A DNA stretch of 64,000 nt from Hallerella succinigenes (GTDB taxonomy: Bacteria > Fibrobacterota > Fibrobacteria > Fibrobacterales > Fibrobacteraceae): positions 1,178,001 through 1,242,000 of the forward strand of contig NZ_PGEX01000001.1 in assembly GCF_002797675.1 (NCBI RefSeq), written 5' to 3'. This document shows positions 1 to 8,804 of this stretch, in pieces (the first letter of the stretch is position 1; the number at the start of each line of letters is the position of its first letter). The position numbers and the translations under genes were made by a program. Below the pieces are notes generated by a model. It saw nothing but the letters and a program-made list of their open reading frames with translations. It had not been told where the DNA came from and made no database searches.

Positions 1-134
1 ACTACCTCACCGCTGTCCGCGAATCCTGCGATTCCCTTCAGGTTCCGTGGCAGCATTGGGGCTACACCGGTGGCTTCGAAGTCATCCGCGATGGAAAGCT
101 GATCAACGGCATGGACAAGGCTCTGGGGCTCTAA
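1..134 (+). CDS. 3' end of a probable glycoside hydrolase (GH5-like cellulase), partial
   Basis: Only the last 43 codons are present; the frame starts at base 3 and ends at TAA 132-134. The peptide carries VPWQHWGYTGGFEVIRDGK, which resembles the C-terminal tryptophan- and glycine-rich strand of GH5 endoglucanases, where an aromatic residue near the end lines the substrate cleft. The family call rests on this short stretch and is tentative. A hairpin terminator follows directly. A secreted cellulase would fit the cellulolytic lineage suggested elsewhere in the window. Confidence 0.45.
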   Translation, partial: YLTAVRESCDSLQVPWQHWGYTGGFEVIRDGKLINGMDKALGL

Positions 135-160
135 AGACTTCTTTCCCCTAATAATTAAAA

Positions 161-188
161 AAGCTCCCGAGAAATCGGGAACTTTTTG
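161..188 (+). terminator. Rho-independent terminator after the hydrolase gene
   Basis: A TCCCGA/TCGGGA stem with a GAAA tetraloop is followed by ACTTTTTG. It lies about 30 bp after the hydrolase stop codon. Confidence 0.75.
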
Positions 189-190
189 TT

Positions 191-220
191 TTAAATAGAA
201 GTTTTGGATTTTTCCAAAGC
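191..220. repeat. Left 30-bp direct repeat (copy of tcdA 3' end)
   Basis: This 30-bp stretch matches 5023-5052 at 29 of 30 positions. The right copy is the last ten codons of tcdA including its stop. The left copy has no gene attached. The pair brackets the restriction-modification island, so it could be an attachment-site duplication or a recombination scar. Confidence 0.8.
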
Positions 221-307
221 GTGTGACCATGCCGCCTGCAAACTTTTTGTCATAAAATGACATTTGGATAAATGTATATTTGTTTCGTATGAAATAGGAA
301 GATTTTT

Positions 308-2191
308 ATGACCCAAAAGAAATCTTTTTTGAAAGGGAAAAAAGCGGTCGCTTTTTTAGATCTTTTTGCTGGTGCAGGTGGTATTAGCGAAGGCTTTCTT
401 CAATCCTATACGGACGAAAAATATTATGATTTCATTCTAGCTAGCGATATCAATTCTAATTGCGAATTGACGCACCGAGCAAGATACAATAATGTGCTAG
501 GCTTAGACACGGACTTTTTGTGTGAAGACATTATGTCCGAAACTTTTGTCGAGCATTTGAAGAAAAAAATTGGTTCCCGGGAAATTGATGTTGTTACAGG
601 CGGTCCGAGTTGCCAATCTTTTAGTTTATCGGGACGTCGTCGCAAATACGACAAGCGAGACAACTTGTTTGAACATTATCTCAAGGTGATAACTGAACTT
701 CGTCCGAAGTATTTCGTAATGGAAAATGTCAAGGGAATTTTGACGAAGGATCATGGGCGATTCAAAGATGAAATCATGAGCCAGATCCGCTCCATTATTG
801 ATATAACGAAAGTTCGTGAACTTTATGATTACCTTAATTCATTGCTAGGTAAAACCGTATCGAACTTTGAGAAAACTTGCTTGATTGCTAAGGTTCGGTT
901 GGAAATTGAAGATGATTCCAAAACAGAAAGGTTTGTTAAGAATTTCTTTGATTGTATCGAAGAAAAATTCAAGGAAATGACTCGTGGAATAGATTATCGG
1001 GCCAGCAAATCTGATGCAAACGTGGCAACTATTCGCCACGGCATAAGCCTTTTGAAACACAGTGCATCTCGAAATAAAATAAGGTCATTGATAATTCAAG
1101 AAAAATCGTCTTCGGATATCGATAATGACGCTTTTGTCGATCCGATGAATAAGTTTATCGAATCGCTTGAAGACGATTCCATTGTGCAAAGAATTGTAAT
1201 CGCTTTAGAGAACATCAAAGAATTTGATAAACAAACAGATGATGTTGAAAAATTCAAATCGATGCTTCGAGTTTACGCGATGACTTTGGACGAATGTTTT
1301 GTTGAAATATCAAAGTTGTCTGAAAAAGCAGGGTCGAAGGATAAGTTCGATTCTATTTTAGACGCGGTTCGCTTGTATCGTATCGATAAGCCGATTGTGG
1401 TTCTTTCGTCTAATTATGGCGTACCGCAAAATCGCGAAAGAGTTCTTTTTATCGGTTGCCGAAACGATCAGGAACTGATTACCAACATTCCCGCGACAGT
1501 TTCCGACAAAGAAAAAGTAACAGTTTACGAAGCGATTTCAGATCTTGATTTTATTGGTAATGGAGAAACTTGCACTGAATATGGAACTCCTAAGAAAAAT
1601 AAGAAGTTCGATTTGCTTGTTAAAAAACGTGATGTTGCAGGCCCTTTAAAATCAGCAGGAGATTCGCGGACTTATGCGGAATGGTCTCGTGAAGGGCGGT
1701 TGGAACATCGATTTGTTTTTGATACAAAACCATTCTATGTCAAGAATAATGAAGATTTAGCAAATCCGTCTGCACATGCGAAATATGTTTTGTTCAACCA
1801 TCAGACAAGTTCTCAAAATCCTGAGGTTAAGCGTCGTCTTGAAATTATTGCAAAGCATGGGGATTATGACGATGCTTGCAAGGCGGAGCTGAAAAAAGAA
1901 AACCTTGAATCGAATAAACGAAATTATACGGTTCTAAATCCAACAGGACAAAGCCCAACCGTTGTGACTATGCCGGATGATTTTGTTCATTATTCTGAAT
2001 TTCGTGCAATGACAGTTCGTGAAATGGCTCGTTTGCAGTCGTTTGACGATTCTTTTGTTTTTCAAGGAAAGCGTCAGACGGGCGGCGATAAACGCAAATC
2101 TGAAATTCCTCAATATACGCTTGTAGGAAATGCAGTTCCACCATTGATGGCGAGAGCTATAGGGAACGTTATTTTGAAATCTATTAAGTAG
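308..2191 (+). CDS. DNA cytosine-5 methyltransferase of a type II R-M system
   Basis: A 627-residue C5 methyltransferase that transfers methyl from SAM to cytosine. Motif I is FLDLFAGAGG (residues 16-25, SAM binding). Motif IV is GGPSCQSFS with catalytic Cys102; the usual PPC is PSC here. Motif VI is ENV (139-141). Motif VIII is QNRERV (374-379), and motif X is LVGNAVPP near the C-terminus. About 230 residues separate motifs VI and VIII, far more than usual, forming an extra domain of unknown role. The target-recognition region lies between motif VIII and the C-terminal motifs. The gene starts at ATG 308 and sits 9 bp before the endonuclease gene, so the two form an operon. Confidence 0.9.
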   Translation: MTQKKSFLKGKKAVAFLDLFAGAGGISEGFLQSYTDEKYYDFILASDINSNCELTHRARYNNVLGLDTDFLCEDIMSETFVEHLKKKIGSREIDVVTGGPSCQSFSLSGRRRKYDKRDNLFEHYLKVITELRPKYFVMENVKGILTKDHGRFKDEIMSQIRSIIDITKVRELYDYLNSLLGKTVSNFEKTCLIAKVRLEIEDDSKTERFVKNFFDCIEEKFKEMTRGIDYRASKSDANVATIRHGISLLKHSASRNKIRSLIIQEKSSSDIDNDAFVDPMNKFIESLEDDSIVQRIVIALENIKEFDKQTDDVEKFKSMLRVYAMTLDECFVEISKLSEKAGSKDKFDSILDAVRLYRIDKPIVVLSSNYGVPQNRERVLFIGCRNDQELITNIPATVSDKEKVTVYEAISDLDFIGNGETCTEYGTPKKNKKFDLLVKKRDVAGPLKSAGDSRTYAEWSREGRLEHRFVFDTKPFYVKNNEDLANPSAHAKYVLFNHQTSSQNPEVKRRLEIIAKHGDYDDACKAELKKENLESNKRNYTVLNPTGQSPTVVTMPDDFVHYSEFRAMTVREMARLQSFDDSFVFQGKRQTGGDKRKSEIPQYTLVGNAVPPLMARAIGNVILKSIK

Positions 2192-2200
2192 GAACAGAAT

Positions 2201-2761
2201 ATGATTCATATGCGTCCCTTTAATTCCTTTGAAAAGAAAAATATTGAATATTTAGTCAATCATAATATTCCGTTTACCCAAGTTCAAATAACTGCAACGG
2301 GCTTAAAAAAAGCCATCCTTGATGCGACTGCACCGATGAGGGCTTATTTTAAGGAAAATAATGTCCATGATTATGCAATTCAACAGAAAGGGCAAGAAAA
2401 TAAAGTTTCTAAACCGACTTTTATTCATACAAGATCGAAAGTTATCAAAACCACCACTTCGTTGTATCGTCCAGAAACAAAAGATGGAGATCCAAGATTA
2501 TGGATTTATGGGCTGAAGGAAGCAACAGAGGCTAATGATATTCATGCTATAATAGCATTTTCTCCAAATGAACTTCATGTAGTAAATTTGTCTAAAGAGG
2601 ATATTCGTTGTTGCTGTGAAACAGATGTTGTTAACCCTTTGCGTGATTTAATATTGAGTATATCAGATGTTGCCGATACCATTTCTAGAGAATTGCTTGG
2701 CAAATTGATGAAATATCGGAATGAGTGGATTATTGCTCCGGCGGATATATTTTTTACATAG
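2201..2761 (+). pseudogene. 5' half of MvaI/BcnI-type restriction endonuclease, cut by an IS630 element
   Basis: This 186-codon frame holds the N-terminal domain of the endonuclease encoded beside the methyltransferase. Its last residues and TAG stop come from the inserted element. Genuine gene sequence runs to about 2749. Joining 2749 to 3847, across the TA duplication expected for an IS630-family element, restores one open frame of about 417 codons with no frameshift. The catalytic motif is in the other half, so this fragment alone should be inactive. No start ATG in the second half has a good ribosome binding site. Confidence 0.75.
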
Positions 2762-3844
2762 TCATGCTGCATAAGAGACATGCTTGTCGCCAAAATACTT
2801 GATTACTCGTTCAGGGCTGTTGCTCACCATTTTCATGTGGGATTCCGCATGGGAGCGTAGCTTTTCGCGAGTCCGAGCCGGTGCGTTGGAAGATATTTCG
2901 TGTTTCAGGTCGGCATTAAGACGTTCGTCAGGATTCAGCTCGGGACTGTAGCTGGGCAGGTAGAATACGCTTATCTTGTCCGTGTTCGCTTCAAGCCATT
3001 CCTTTACCGGCTTGCTGTGGTGAACCCTCAGGTTGTCCATCACGAGAAACACTTTCTTCCCTTTCCCGTCTGCATACACATCCTTCACCAGAGCCGTCAT
3101 GAAGTCGATGAGCTTCGTCGCGTCGAACGCCCCGTCAATCATCATCCAGTGGCACTTCCCGCGATTGTTCACCGCCGATATCATGGAAAAGCGCTCCCTG
3201 CATCCGGGAGCCTTCACGACCGGGGTCTGCCCGCAGGGGGCGTAGCTGCGGCCACGGACATCCGTGTTCACGATGGCGGTCTCGTCCGCCCAGTGGATTT
3301 CCGCATTCTCGCATACCGCATCGGCCTTTATTTTCGGGTATTCCTCTTCGAGCCACTTCTTCACCGCTTCGGGGTTTTGCTCGTACGCGCGGACAATCGG
3401 TTTTTGCGGGGTGAAGTTCCATCTTTTGAGGTAGTCGCCGACCGTTCTCTTGGCCAGCTTCACTCCAAATTTGCTGCGGACAAGCTCCGCAACCGCTTCG
3501 CGGGTCCAGAGGGCGAACTTGAACTTGAGCTGTTCGGGACGCTTGTCCCGGATTAGTTTCTGTATCTCGGATTCTTGATTGGCGGAAAGGAGCCTTTTTT
3601 CCCTTTCCTTGCGGCCCCTTGTCTTCGGCTTGAGCGCATTCATCCCGCCTTTCTCGTAAAGCGATAGAACTGCATCCACCATGGGGCGGCTCACGCCGCA
3701 GGTCTCTGCGATCTTGCTTTTCTTGAATCCCGCCTTCTTCATTTTTACGATTGTCTTCCGTTTTTCGAGAAGGCTCTGGACATTCTTTCTTGCATCATCT
3801 TTTTCCATGATGCAAATATAGTAAACTTTGCTTGTTTTGTAAAG
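2750..3844. mobile_element. IS630-family insertion sequence inside the endonuclease gene
   Basis: About 1.1 kb, with one transposase gene on the minus strand. TA dinucleotides at 2748-2749 and 3845-3846 flank it, as expected for IS630. The ends share only a weak inverted match (TTTACA near each end), so the exact borders are uncertain by a few bases. Removing the element with one TA rejoins the host gene in frame. Confidence 0.8.
2762..3808 (-). CDS. IS630-family transposase
   Basis: A 348-residue DDE transposase. Residues 15-60 form a helix-turn-helix (KSKIAETCGVSRPMVDAVL), followed by a winged-helix domain. The catalytic core shows HWADETA (Asp175), VMDNLRVHHSK (Asp258) and SPELNPDERL (Glu295), the usual IS630 spacing. 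The length is normal and the frame intact, so the element may still be active. It reads opposite to the interrupted endonuclease gene. Confidence 0.93.
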   Translation of the reverse strand: MEKDDARKNVQSLLEKRKTIVKMKKAGFKKSKIAETCGVSRPMVDAVLSLYEKGGMNALKPKTRGRKEREKRLLSANQESEIQKLIRDKRPEQLKFKFALWTREAVAELVRSKFGVKLAKRTVGDYLKRWNFTPQKPIVRAYEQNPEAVKKWLEEEYPKIKADAVCENAEIHWADETAIVNTDVRGRSYAPCGQTPVVKAPGCRERFSMISAVNNRGKCHWMMIDGAFDATKLIDFMTALVKDVYADGKGKKVFLVMDNLRVHHSKPVKEWLEANTDKISVFYLPSYSPELNPDERLNADLKHEISSNAPARTREKLRSHAESHMKMVSNSPERVIKYFGDKHVSYAA

Positions 3845-3846
3845 TA

Positions 3847-4551
3847 TTTATCTGCCTAATCTATAATACAGACATAAATGCGGATACGGCGATTGGACGT
3901 CAAGTAGAATCATTGCTCGGAATTAGTATGAATAATTCGGATAACCCGGATTATAAAGGAATTGAATTAAAAAGTTTTCGTAGCAACCGCCCAAATATTA
4001 AGAAAAACCTTTTTTGTAAGGTTCCCGATTGGGATATTAGTTGTTTGAAAAGTGGTGCAGCAATAGTAGAGAAGTATGGCTATGTTTCTGGAGGAGTGAA
4101 ATCCTATAGGAATACTCTTTATTGTAAATCTCCAAATTCCCAAAACTTGCGTCTCAATGTTAATTATTTAGATTCCTTGTTGGAAATAGAAGAAGATAAA
4201 ATTCTAGAGAATAGTGAATTTAAGAAAATTGCGGATGTCGCTGTTTGGAGACTACAGTCTCTCCATAGTAAACTTTTGAAAAAACATCATGAAACTTTTT
4301 GGATTGAAGTTAATTCTCGCAGGGCAGATGATGAACGAGAACAGTTCATGTTCACAAAAATAGAGCATACAAGAAATCCAATAATTCCCCAGTTTGATAC
4401 GTTGCTTGAACAAAGTTTGATCACTGTAGATTTGCTACTGGGACGTCCACGAGATAAAAAAGGTGGAGATTGCGTAAGTTTCAAAATAAAGAAATCTGCG
4501 GCAGGACTTCTTTTCCCAGAAAGCAAAATCTACGACTTTTCAACCTTGTAA
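3847..4551 (+). pseudogene. 3' half of MvaI/BcnI-type restriction endonuclease (catalytic domain)
   Basis: The fragment carries AIGRQVESLLGI followed by PDYKGIELKS. The Asp, Glu and Lys spacing (D-x4-E-x-K) matches the catalytic triad of MvaI/BcnI nucleases (PF15515). It is the continuation of the frame that begins at 2201 and is separated from its start by the IS630 element. The open frame could be read from TTG 3832, which lies within the IS end, but no ribosome binding site is evident. The nuclease is probably off while the methyltransferase remains intact. Confidence 0.75.
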
Positions 4552-5022
4552 TAATTAAGATTTTCTGTTAGAATTTGAAATATGAATATGGCTCATTATT
4601 CTTTTTTAATCGTCTTCACAACATTTTTAGGAAACTTTCTTTAAATCCTATTTAATGTAGAGCATCAAAAACACACCAGCATTGAGCCCCAAAGCCTCGC
4701 CATTGAACTTGAGCAAACTTTTCAACACCACTCTGGGTCCAAAAAACACCGCCAATCTACAACACACCTATAGAACTGCGAAATCGCAAGCAGCCTCTGC
4801 ATAAAATTATACTCTGAAATTAATGCAGTAACAGGCCGAAAAAGAAAACGGATCTTACCTCAAGAATAAGCCGGAAATTAATGTCATTGCGAGGAGCAAT
4901 TTTACAACGAATTTGCTAGACTCTGATGCAAGTTGTTAAAAATTCTTCGCAAAAGCAGAGATAGCAAATATTCATGAATTTTCAAAAAAAATTCAAATTC
5001 AATGAAATACCGACAGCATTTC
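4552..5022. other. AT-rich intergenic stretch at right end of the R-M island
   Basis: About 470 bp with no convincing gene. On the minus strand a stop-bounded frame of about 33 codons (near 4645-4760) reads as plausible protein (PRVVLKSLLKFNGEALGLN), possibly the eroded 3' end of a lost gene. The stretch ends at the right 30-bp repeat. Confidence 0.4.
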
Positions 5023-5052
5023 TTAAATAGAAGTTTTGAATTTTTCCAAAGC
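5023..5052. repeat. Right 30-bp direct repeat, within tcdA 3' end
   Basis: Matches 191-220 at 29 of 30 bases. This copy is functional coding sequence, the last nine codons plus stop of tcdA. Confidence 0.8.
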
Positions 5053-5784
5053 TTTAAATTTATCAACAATATCTTTGACGACAAGCCCCGCGATGGTGAA
5101 ACCGTAAATTGCGGTGATGTGCGAAAGCGCCCCGTTGATCTGTGCCTTTCGCGGATCGCTTTCGTCTGTACCGCCCTGGTTTTGCAAAAGTTCTTCACTG
5201 AAAACGCACTTGAATTTTTTCGCCGGCAAAATATGCATAGAGCGGAACTTGGTCCGCAGCGCCCGCGCAAGCGGGCAGCCCTGCACCTTCCAAAATTCTG
5301 CGACTTGGATTTTTGTCGGGTCGAGTTTTAAGGCGGCGCCCATCGAAGAAAAGAACTTCGCCTTTGTCTTACAGGCAGTCAAAATCAGGTGCGCCTTATC
5401 CTTTAAAGAATCAATGGCGTCGATGATGTAATCGTATTCATCAAGCTTAAAGCTTTCCGCCGTTTCCGCAGAAAAGACTTCCCTATGCGCATCGATTTCT
5501 GCATGCGGATTGATTTCGAGAAGACGCTGTTTCAAGGCTTCTACTTTCACAGCGCCTACTGTCTTTGTCGTCGCCATCAACTGACGGTTCAGATTGGAAA
5601 CGCAAACACAGTCACTATCCACAATCGTTATTTTTTGAATTCCTGACCGCACAAGGCTTTCGACGCACCACGAACCGACACCGCCCACGCCAAAAACAAT
5701 GACACGTTTTTGAGTCACCTCCTGCAAAGCAGAGGCGCCCAGAAGACGCTCGACGCGAGCCAAAAATTCAAAATCCGTATTCAT
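5023..5784 (-). CDS. tcdA: tRNA threonylcarbamoyladenosine dehydratase (TcdA/CsdL)
   Basis: A ThiF/MoeB-type E1-like enzyme of 253 residues that cyclises t6A37 to ct6A in ANN-decoding tRNAs using ATP. The nucleotide-binding loop is VFGVGGVGSWCVE (about residues 31-43), then DSD and the SNLNRQ signature that contacts ATP. The family C-terminal segment (GGTDESDPRKAQINGALSH) is present, as is a hydrophobic tail helix. The length is normal. The 3' end is the copy of the 30-bp repeat that bounds the R-M island, so an insertion here left the gene intact. Confidence 0.9.
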   Translation of the reverse strand: MNTDFEFLARVERLLGASALQEVTQKRVIVFGVGGVGSWCVESLVRSGIQKITIVDSDCVCVSNLNRQLMATTKTVGAVKVEALKQRLLEINPHAEIDAHREVFSAETAESFKLDEYDYIIDAIDSLKDKAHLILTACKTKAKFFSSMGAALKLDPTKIQVAEFWKVQGCPLARALRTKFRSMHILPAKKFKCVFSEELLQNQGGTDESDPRKAQINGALSHITAIYGFTIAGLVVKDIVDKFKALEKFKTSI

Positions 5785-5961
5785 ATTCCAAAAGTTAGCA
5801 AATCCGGCTAATTTCTTAAGAATCTGTCATTTAATGAATCTTCATTCAACTAATCAACCAATTTCGTAAATGAACAACAATTCATTTATATGTAATGAAT
5901 TACTTGCAGATTCCCATCAATCTTGTAACAAAACGCTTATTTAACTAGTTTGCGCGGCACT

Positions 5962-7260
5962 ATGAGAAATCCAATGCATATCACCAAACTTCTTCCGCTG
6001 TTTGCAACCGCTGCCTTTGCCGGCGGCATTATGCACAACACAAACCAGTCCACGGACTTCGTTCGAAACTTTGCCCAGGACGCCTCCATTTCTAACTCCG
6101 CCGTTTATTACAACCCGGCGGGAACAGCTTTCGCAGACGACGGACTTTTCGTTTCGGTCAACAGCCAAACCGTTTGGCAGACCCGAGAAATCGAAACCGA
6201 CCTTCTTGGCGATTATGAAGGGGAATCTTTTGTTCCGGTGATGCCTAGCATTCTCTTGAACTGGCACCGCGGAAACTTTGCCGTGTCCGGCGGTTTCTTT
6301 TTAATCGGAGGCGGTGGAGAAGCCAAATTCTATGACGGTCTCCCGATGATCGACCAGCTCATTTCCGCGATGATTACAGCCCAGTCCAGCGCTAATCCGG
6401 CTCTTGCAAAGCTCGCCGCGGCTGCAGGGATTTCAAACCCGACCGATCTTTTTAGCGCAAAATTTACCGGCAAGCAATACGTTTACGCTTGGCAACTCGG
6501 TGCCAGTTACCGCTTCTTCGATATGTTCTCCGCATTCCTCGGCGCCCGTTTCAACTACGCCGACAATGCATACGAAGGAACCATGAAGTCCTCGATCGAC
6601 AACGAAACGCTGAACGCCCTGTTCACCAAAACGCTTCTCGATTGCGAACAGACCGGTTGGGGCATTACTCCCATCGCAAGCCTCGGTTTCCACTACAAAA
6701 AACTTTCCGCAGGCATCAAGTACGAGCACAACACTTCCATTGAAATGGAAACCGACACCGAAGAAATCGATGCGACAGTCGCCGCCACAATGCCTCAATT
6801 TACAGACGGCGCAAAAACGGACAACGACCTTCCGGCCATCCTTTCTGTCGGCGTCAGCTACGCATGGTTCGACTGGCTCCGCACGGGCATCGGATACCAT
6901 CATTACTTCGACACTTTCGCCAGCTATCCCAACGACAAGCAAGACGATTTGGACGGTGACGAAAATGAATTCGTCTTCGGCATCGAAGCCGACATCGTGG
7001 AACAGCTCACGGTTTCCCTCGGACTCCAACGGACACTCTACGGAATCACCGATGAATATATTAACGACCTGAGCTTCGTGACCGATTCCTGGTCGATCGG
7101 CGGAGGCCTCGCATTCCGTTTTACTCCAAAATTCCAAGTCCAAATCGGTTACATGGAAACGATCTACGAAGATTACAAGAAAAAGGAAGCCACTGGCATC
7201 ACGAAAACGTATGATAGAACAAGTCACAACATCGCTGTCGGACTTGACTTCAAGATTTAA
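5962..7260 (+). CDS. FadL/OmpP1/TodX-family outer-membrane channel
   Basis: A 432-residue outer-membrane beta-barrel with a cleavable signal peptide of about 20 residues ending in TAAFA. The mature start has the NPAGTAF hallmark (SAVYYNPAGTAFADD) of the FadL hatch region. The family moves hydrophobic compounds across the outer membrane. Alternating aromatic strands run to the C-terminal HNIAVGLDFKI strand. I chose ATG 5962; TTG 5950 and ATG 5974 are alternatives. It ends 3 bp from the convergent NERD gene. The substrate is unknown. Confidence 0.85.
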   Translation: MRNPMHITKLLPLFATAAFAGGIMHNTNQSTDFVRNFAQDASISNSAVYYNPAGTAFADDGLFVSVNSQTVWQTREIETDLLGDYEGESFVPVMPSILLNWHRGNFAVSGGFFLIGGGGEAKFYDGLPMIDQLISAMITAQSSANPALAKLAAAAGISNPTDLFSAKFTGKQYVYAWQLGASYRFFDMFSAFLGARFNYADNAYEGTMKSSIDNETLNALFTKTLLDCEQTGWGITPIASLGFHYKKLSAGIKYEHNTSIEMETDTEEIDATVAATMPQFTDGAKTDNDLPAILSVGVSYAWFDWLRTGIGYHHYFDTFASYPNDKQDDLDGDENEFVFGIEADIVEQLTVSLGLQRTLYGITDEYINDLSFVTDSWSIGGGLAFRFTPKFQVQIGYMETIYEDYKKKEATGITKTYDRTSHNIAVGLDFKI

Positions 7261-7263
7261 CGT

Positions 7264-8139
7264 TTAGTAATCCGAAAATTGATCGGACAATGCGGCGAGT
7301 TCTTTTGCGAACTCGCCGATTTCATTTTCCGAAAAAACCGGAGTCGCCAAACTAAACGTCCGCAACAAGCTCTGCAACAGCTGGGATCTTAAAACGAATT
7401 TGCGGTTCACCGTACTTTCAGGAATTTCTTTCAACACCGCCTTATCGTCAAAGACGATATACGAAAAGCACGGAATCGAAGAAAAGTCCACGCCCTCGAA
7501 CATACGCCGCAAAGCCTCTTCATTTCTTACACTGCGCGCCATCGGATTTTCAAAGTTCGATTCCCGGTTCACGTTTTCCTTCATTTTCGTCGCATGCCAG
7601 GATTTGGAATTGGCATCTCCGTAAATCCAGCCGGTTTTCTGCACATTTTCAAACAGGTAAAGTCCCGTCGGGTGAATGAGCACTGAGTCAATATGCGTCG
7701 TATCGTTCAGGCTGTTTCGCAGCAAGTAGACGTTATTCAGAATTTTAAAATAGGTTCCTTTTGAAGCCCGAAACAAAATCGAATCCGTCAAGAATTCCGC
7801 ATTGCGATGCCGTTTTTCCGCATCATCCGGCATCGAACGCAAAAACTTTGCTTCCGCATCCAACTTTACCGCATAATTCCACTCATTTTCGGTAACCTTA
7901 TTATGAACAAGCTTGATTTTCCGCACCAGGCGAGGCTTTAAGCAGAAAAGGCCCCGATGCCAGACTTCAAACGTATAAGTCCCATAGGCAAGGCCGATTA
8001 ACGCGCCTTCATCGGCACGATCCAGCTGCACTTTACAGCTCAAAAGACGTCCTTGCTCATCTCGCAAGACGATCTCATCCCATCCCCACACAAGAAAGGC
8101 GAAGATAACTCCCAATACTGCCAAAAATACGATTACCAT
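7264..8139 (-). CDS. Membrane-anchored NERD-domain protein
   Basis: An N-terminal transmembrane segment (residues 1-20) is followed by about 130 residues with no recognised family. Next comes a nuclease-related (NERD) domain: YLLRNSLNDTTHIDSVLIH, PTGLYLFENVQKTGWIYG and SWHAT. The usual core reads IEVK; here it is FENVQK, so the Glu is kept but the Lys is displaced, and nuclease activity is uncertain. The start is ATG 8139 (a GTG lies one codon upstream). It is divergent from lemA. Its cellular role is unknown. Confidence 0.7.
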   Translation of the reverse strand: MVIVFLAVLGVIFAFLVWGWDEIVLRDEQGRLLSCKVQLDRADEGALIGLAYGTYTFEVWHRGLFCLKPRLVRKIKLVHNKVTENEWNYAVKLDAEAKFLRSMPDDAEKRHRNAEFLTDSILFRASKGTYFKILNNVYLLRNSLNDTTHIDSVLIHPTGLYLFENVQKTGWIYGDANSKSWHATKMKENVNRESNFENPMARSVRNEEALRRMFEGVDFSSIPCFSYIVFDDKAVLKEIPESTVNRKFVLRSQLLQSLLRTFSLATPVFSENEIGEFAKELAALSDQFSDY

Positions 8140-8234
8140 CACAAATAAATTAAGGTTTATTTTGACAACGAAATGTTATATATTACTTTCAGAATTAAAA
8201 TCAGTTCAACAACGAACTTTTTAGAGAGGTTTTT

Positions 8235-8795
8235 ATGAGTTTTGGGCTCGTTATTCTCGTCGCGATCGTCATTATCGTCATCGCCATCATCAGCATTTAC
8301 AATTCGCTCGTCCGCTTGCGCAATAACCGCGAAAACGCCTTCGCCGACATCGATGTGCATTTAAAACAGCGCCACGACCTGATTCCGCAACTCGTCGAAT
8401 GCGTCAAAGGCTACGTCAAGCACGAAAGCGAAACCTTAGAGGCGGTGACAAAAGCCCGTGCCGGTGCCATGACCGCAAACACGGTCGACGAGAAGATCGC
8501 CGCCGAAAGCAAGCTCACCTCCGCCTTGAACGGATTGAAGGTTTCCCTCGAAGCCTATCCGGATCTGAAGGCGAACCAGAACTTCATTCAGCTCCAAGAA
8601 GAAATCGCGGACATCGAAAACAAGCTCGCCGCAAGCCGTCGCTTCTTCAATTCCGCTACCAAGGAATACAACAACCAGGTTCAAACCTTCCCGGCAAACA
8701 TCTTTGCTAGCGCCTTCGGCTTCCACAAGGAACCTATGTTCGACGTGGGTGAATCCCGCGCATCGCTTGAAGAAGCTCCAAAAGTCCAGTTCTAA
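8235..8795 (+). CDS. lemA: LemA family protein
   Basis: A 186-residue protein with an N-terminal membrane helix (residues 4-23) and a coiled four-helix domain typical of LemA. The signature HDLIPQLVECVKGYVKHE and the C-terminal ENKLAASRRFFNSATKEYN are clear. LemA is often paired with an M48 protease, as here: the next gene starts 9 bp later. A good ribosome binding site (GAGAGG) precedes ATG 8235. The exact function is not established. Confidence 0.93.
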   Translation: MSFGLVILVAIVIIVIAIISIYNSLVRLRNNRENAFADIDVHLKQRHDLIPQLVECVKGYVKHESETLEAVTKARAGAMTANTVDEKIAAESKLTSALNGLKVSLEAYPDLKANQNFIQLQEEIADIENKLAASRRFFNSATKEYNNQVQTFPANIFASAFGFHKEPMFDVGESRASLEEAPKVQF

Positions 8796-8804
8796 CCGAG
8801 CTTT

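Noticed and set aside
2900-3556. Plus-strand frame of 218 codons within the IS630 element
   Set aside because: It is antisense to the transposase, with no recognisable domain.
2741-3886. GCGGATA near both ends of the IS630 element as a 7-bp target duplication
   Set aside because: IS630 elements duplicate TA, and the TA model also restores the frame. The 7-bp model would also give an open frame, so it remains a less likely alternative.
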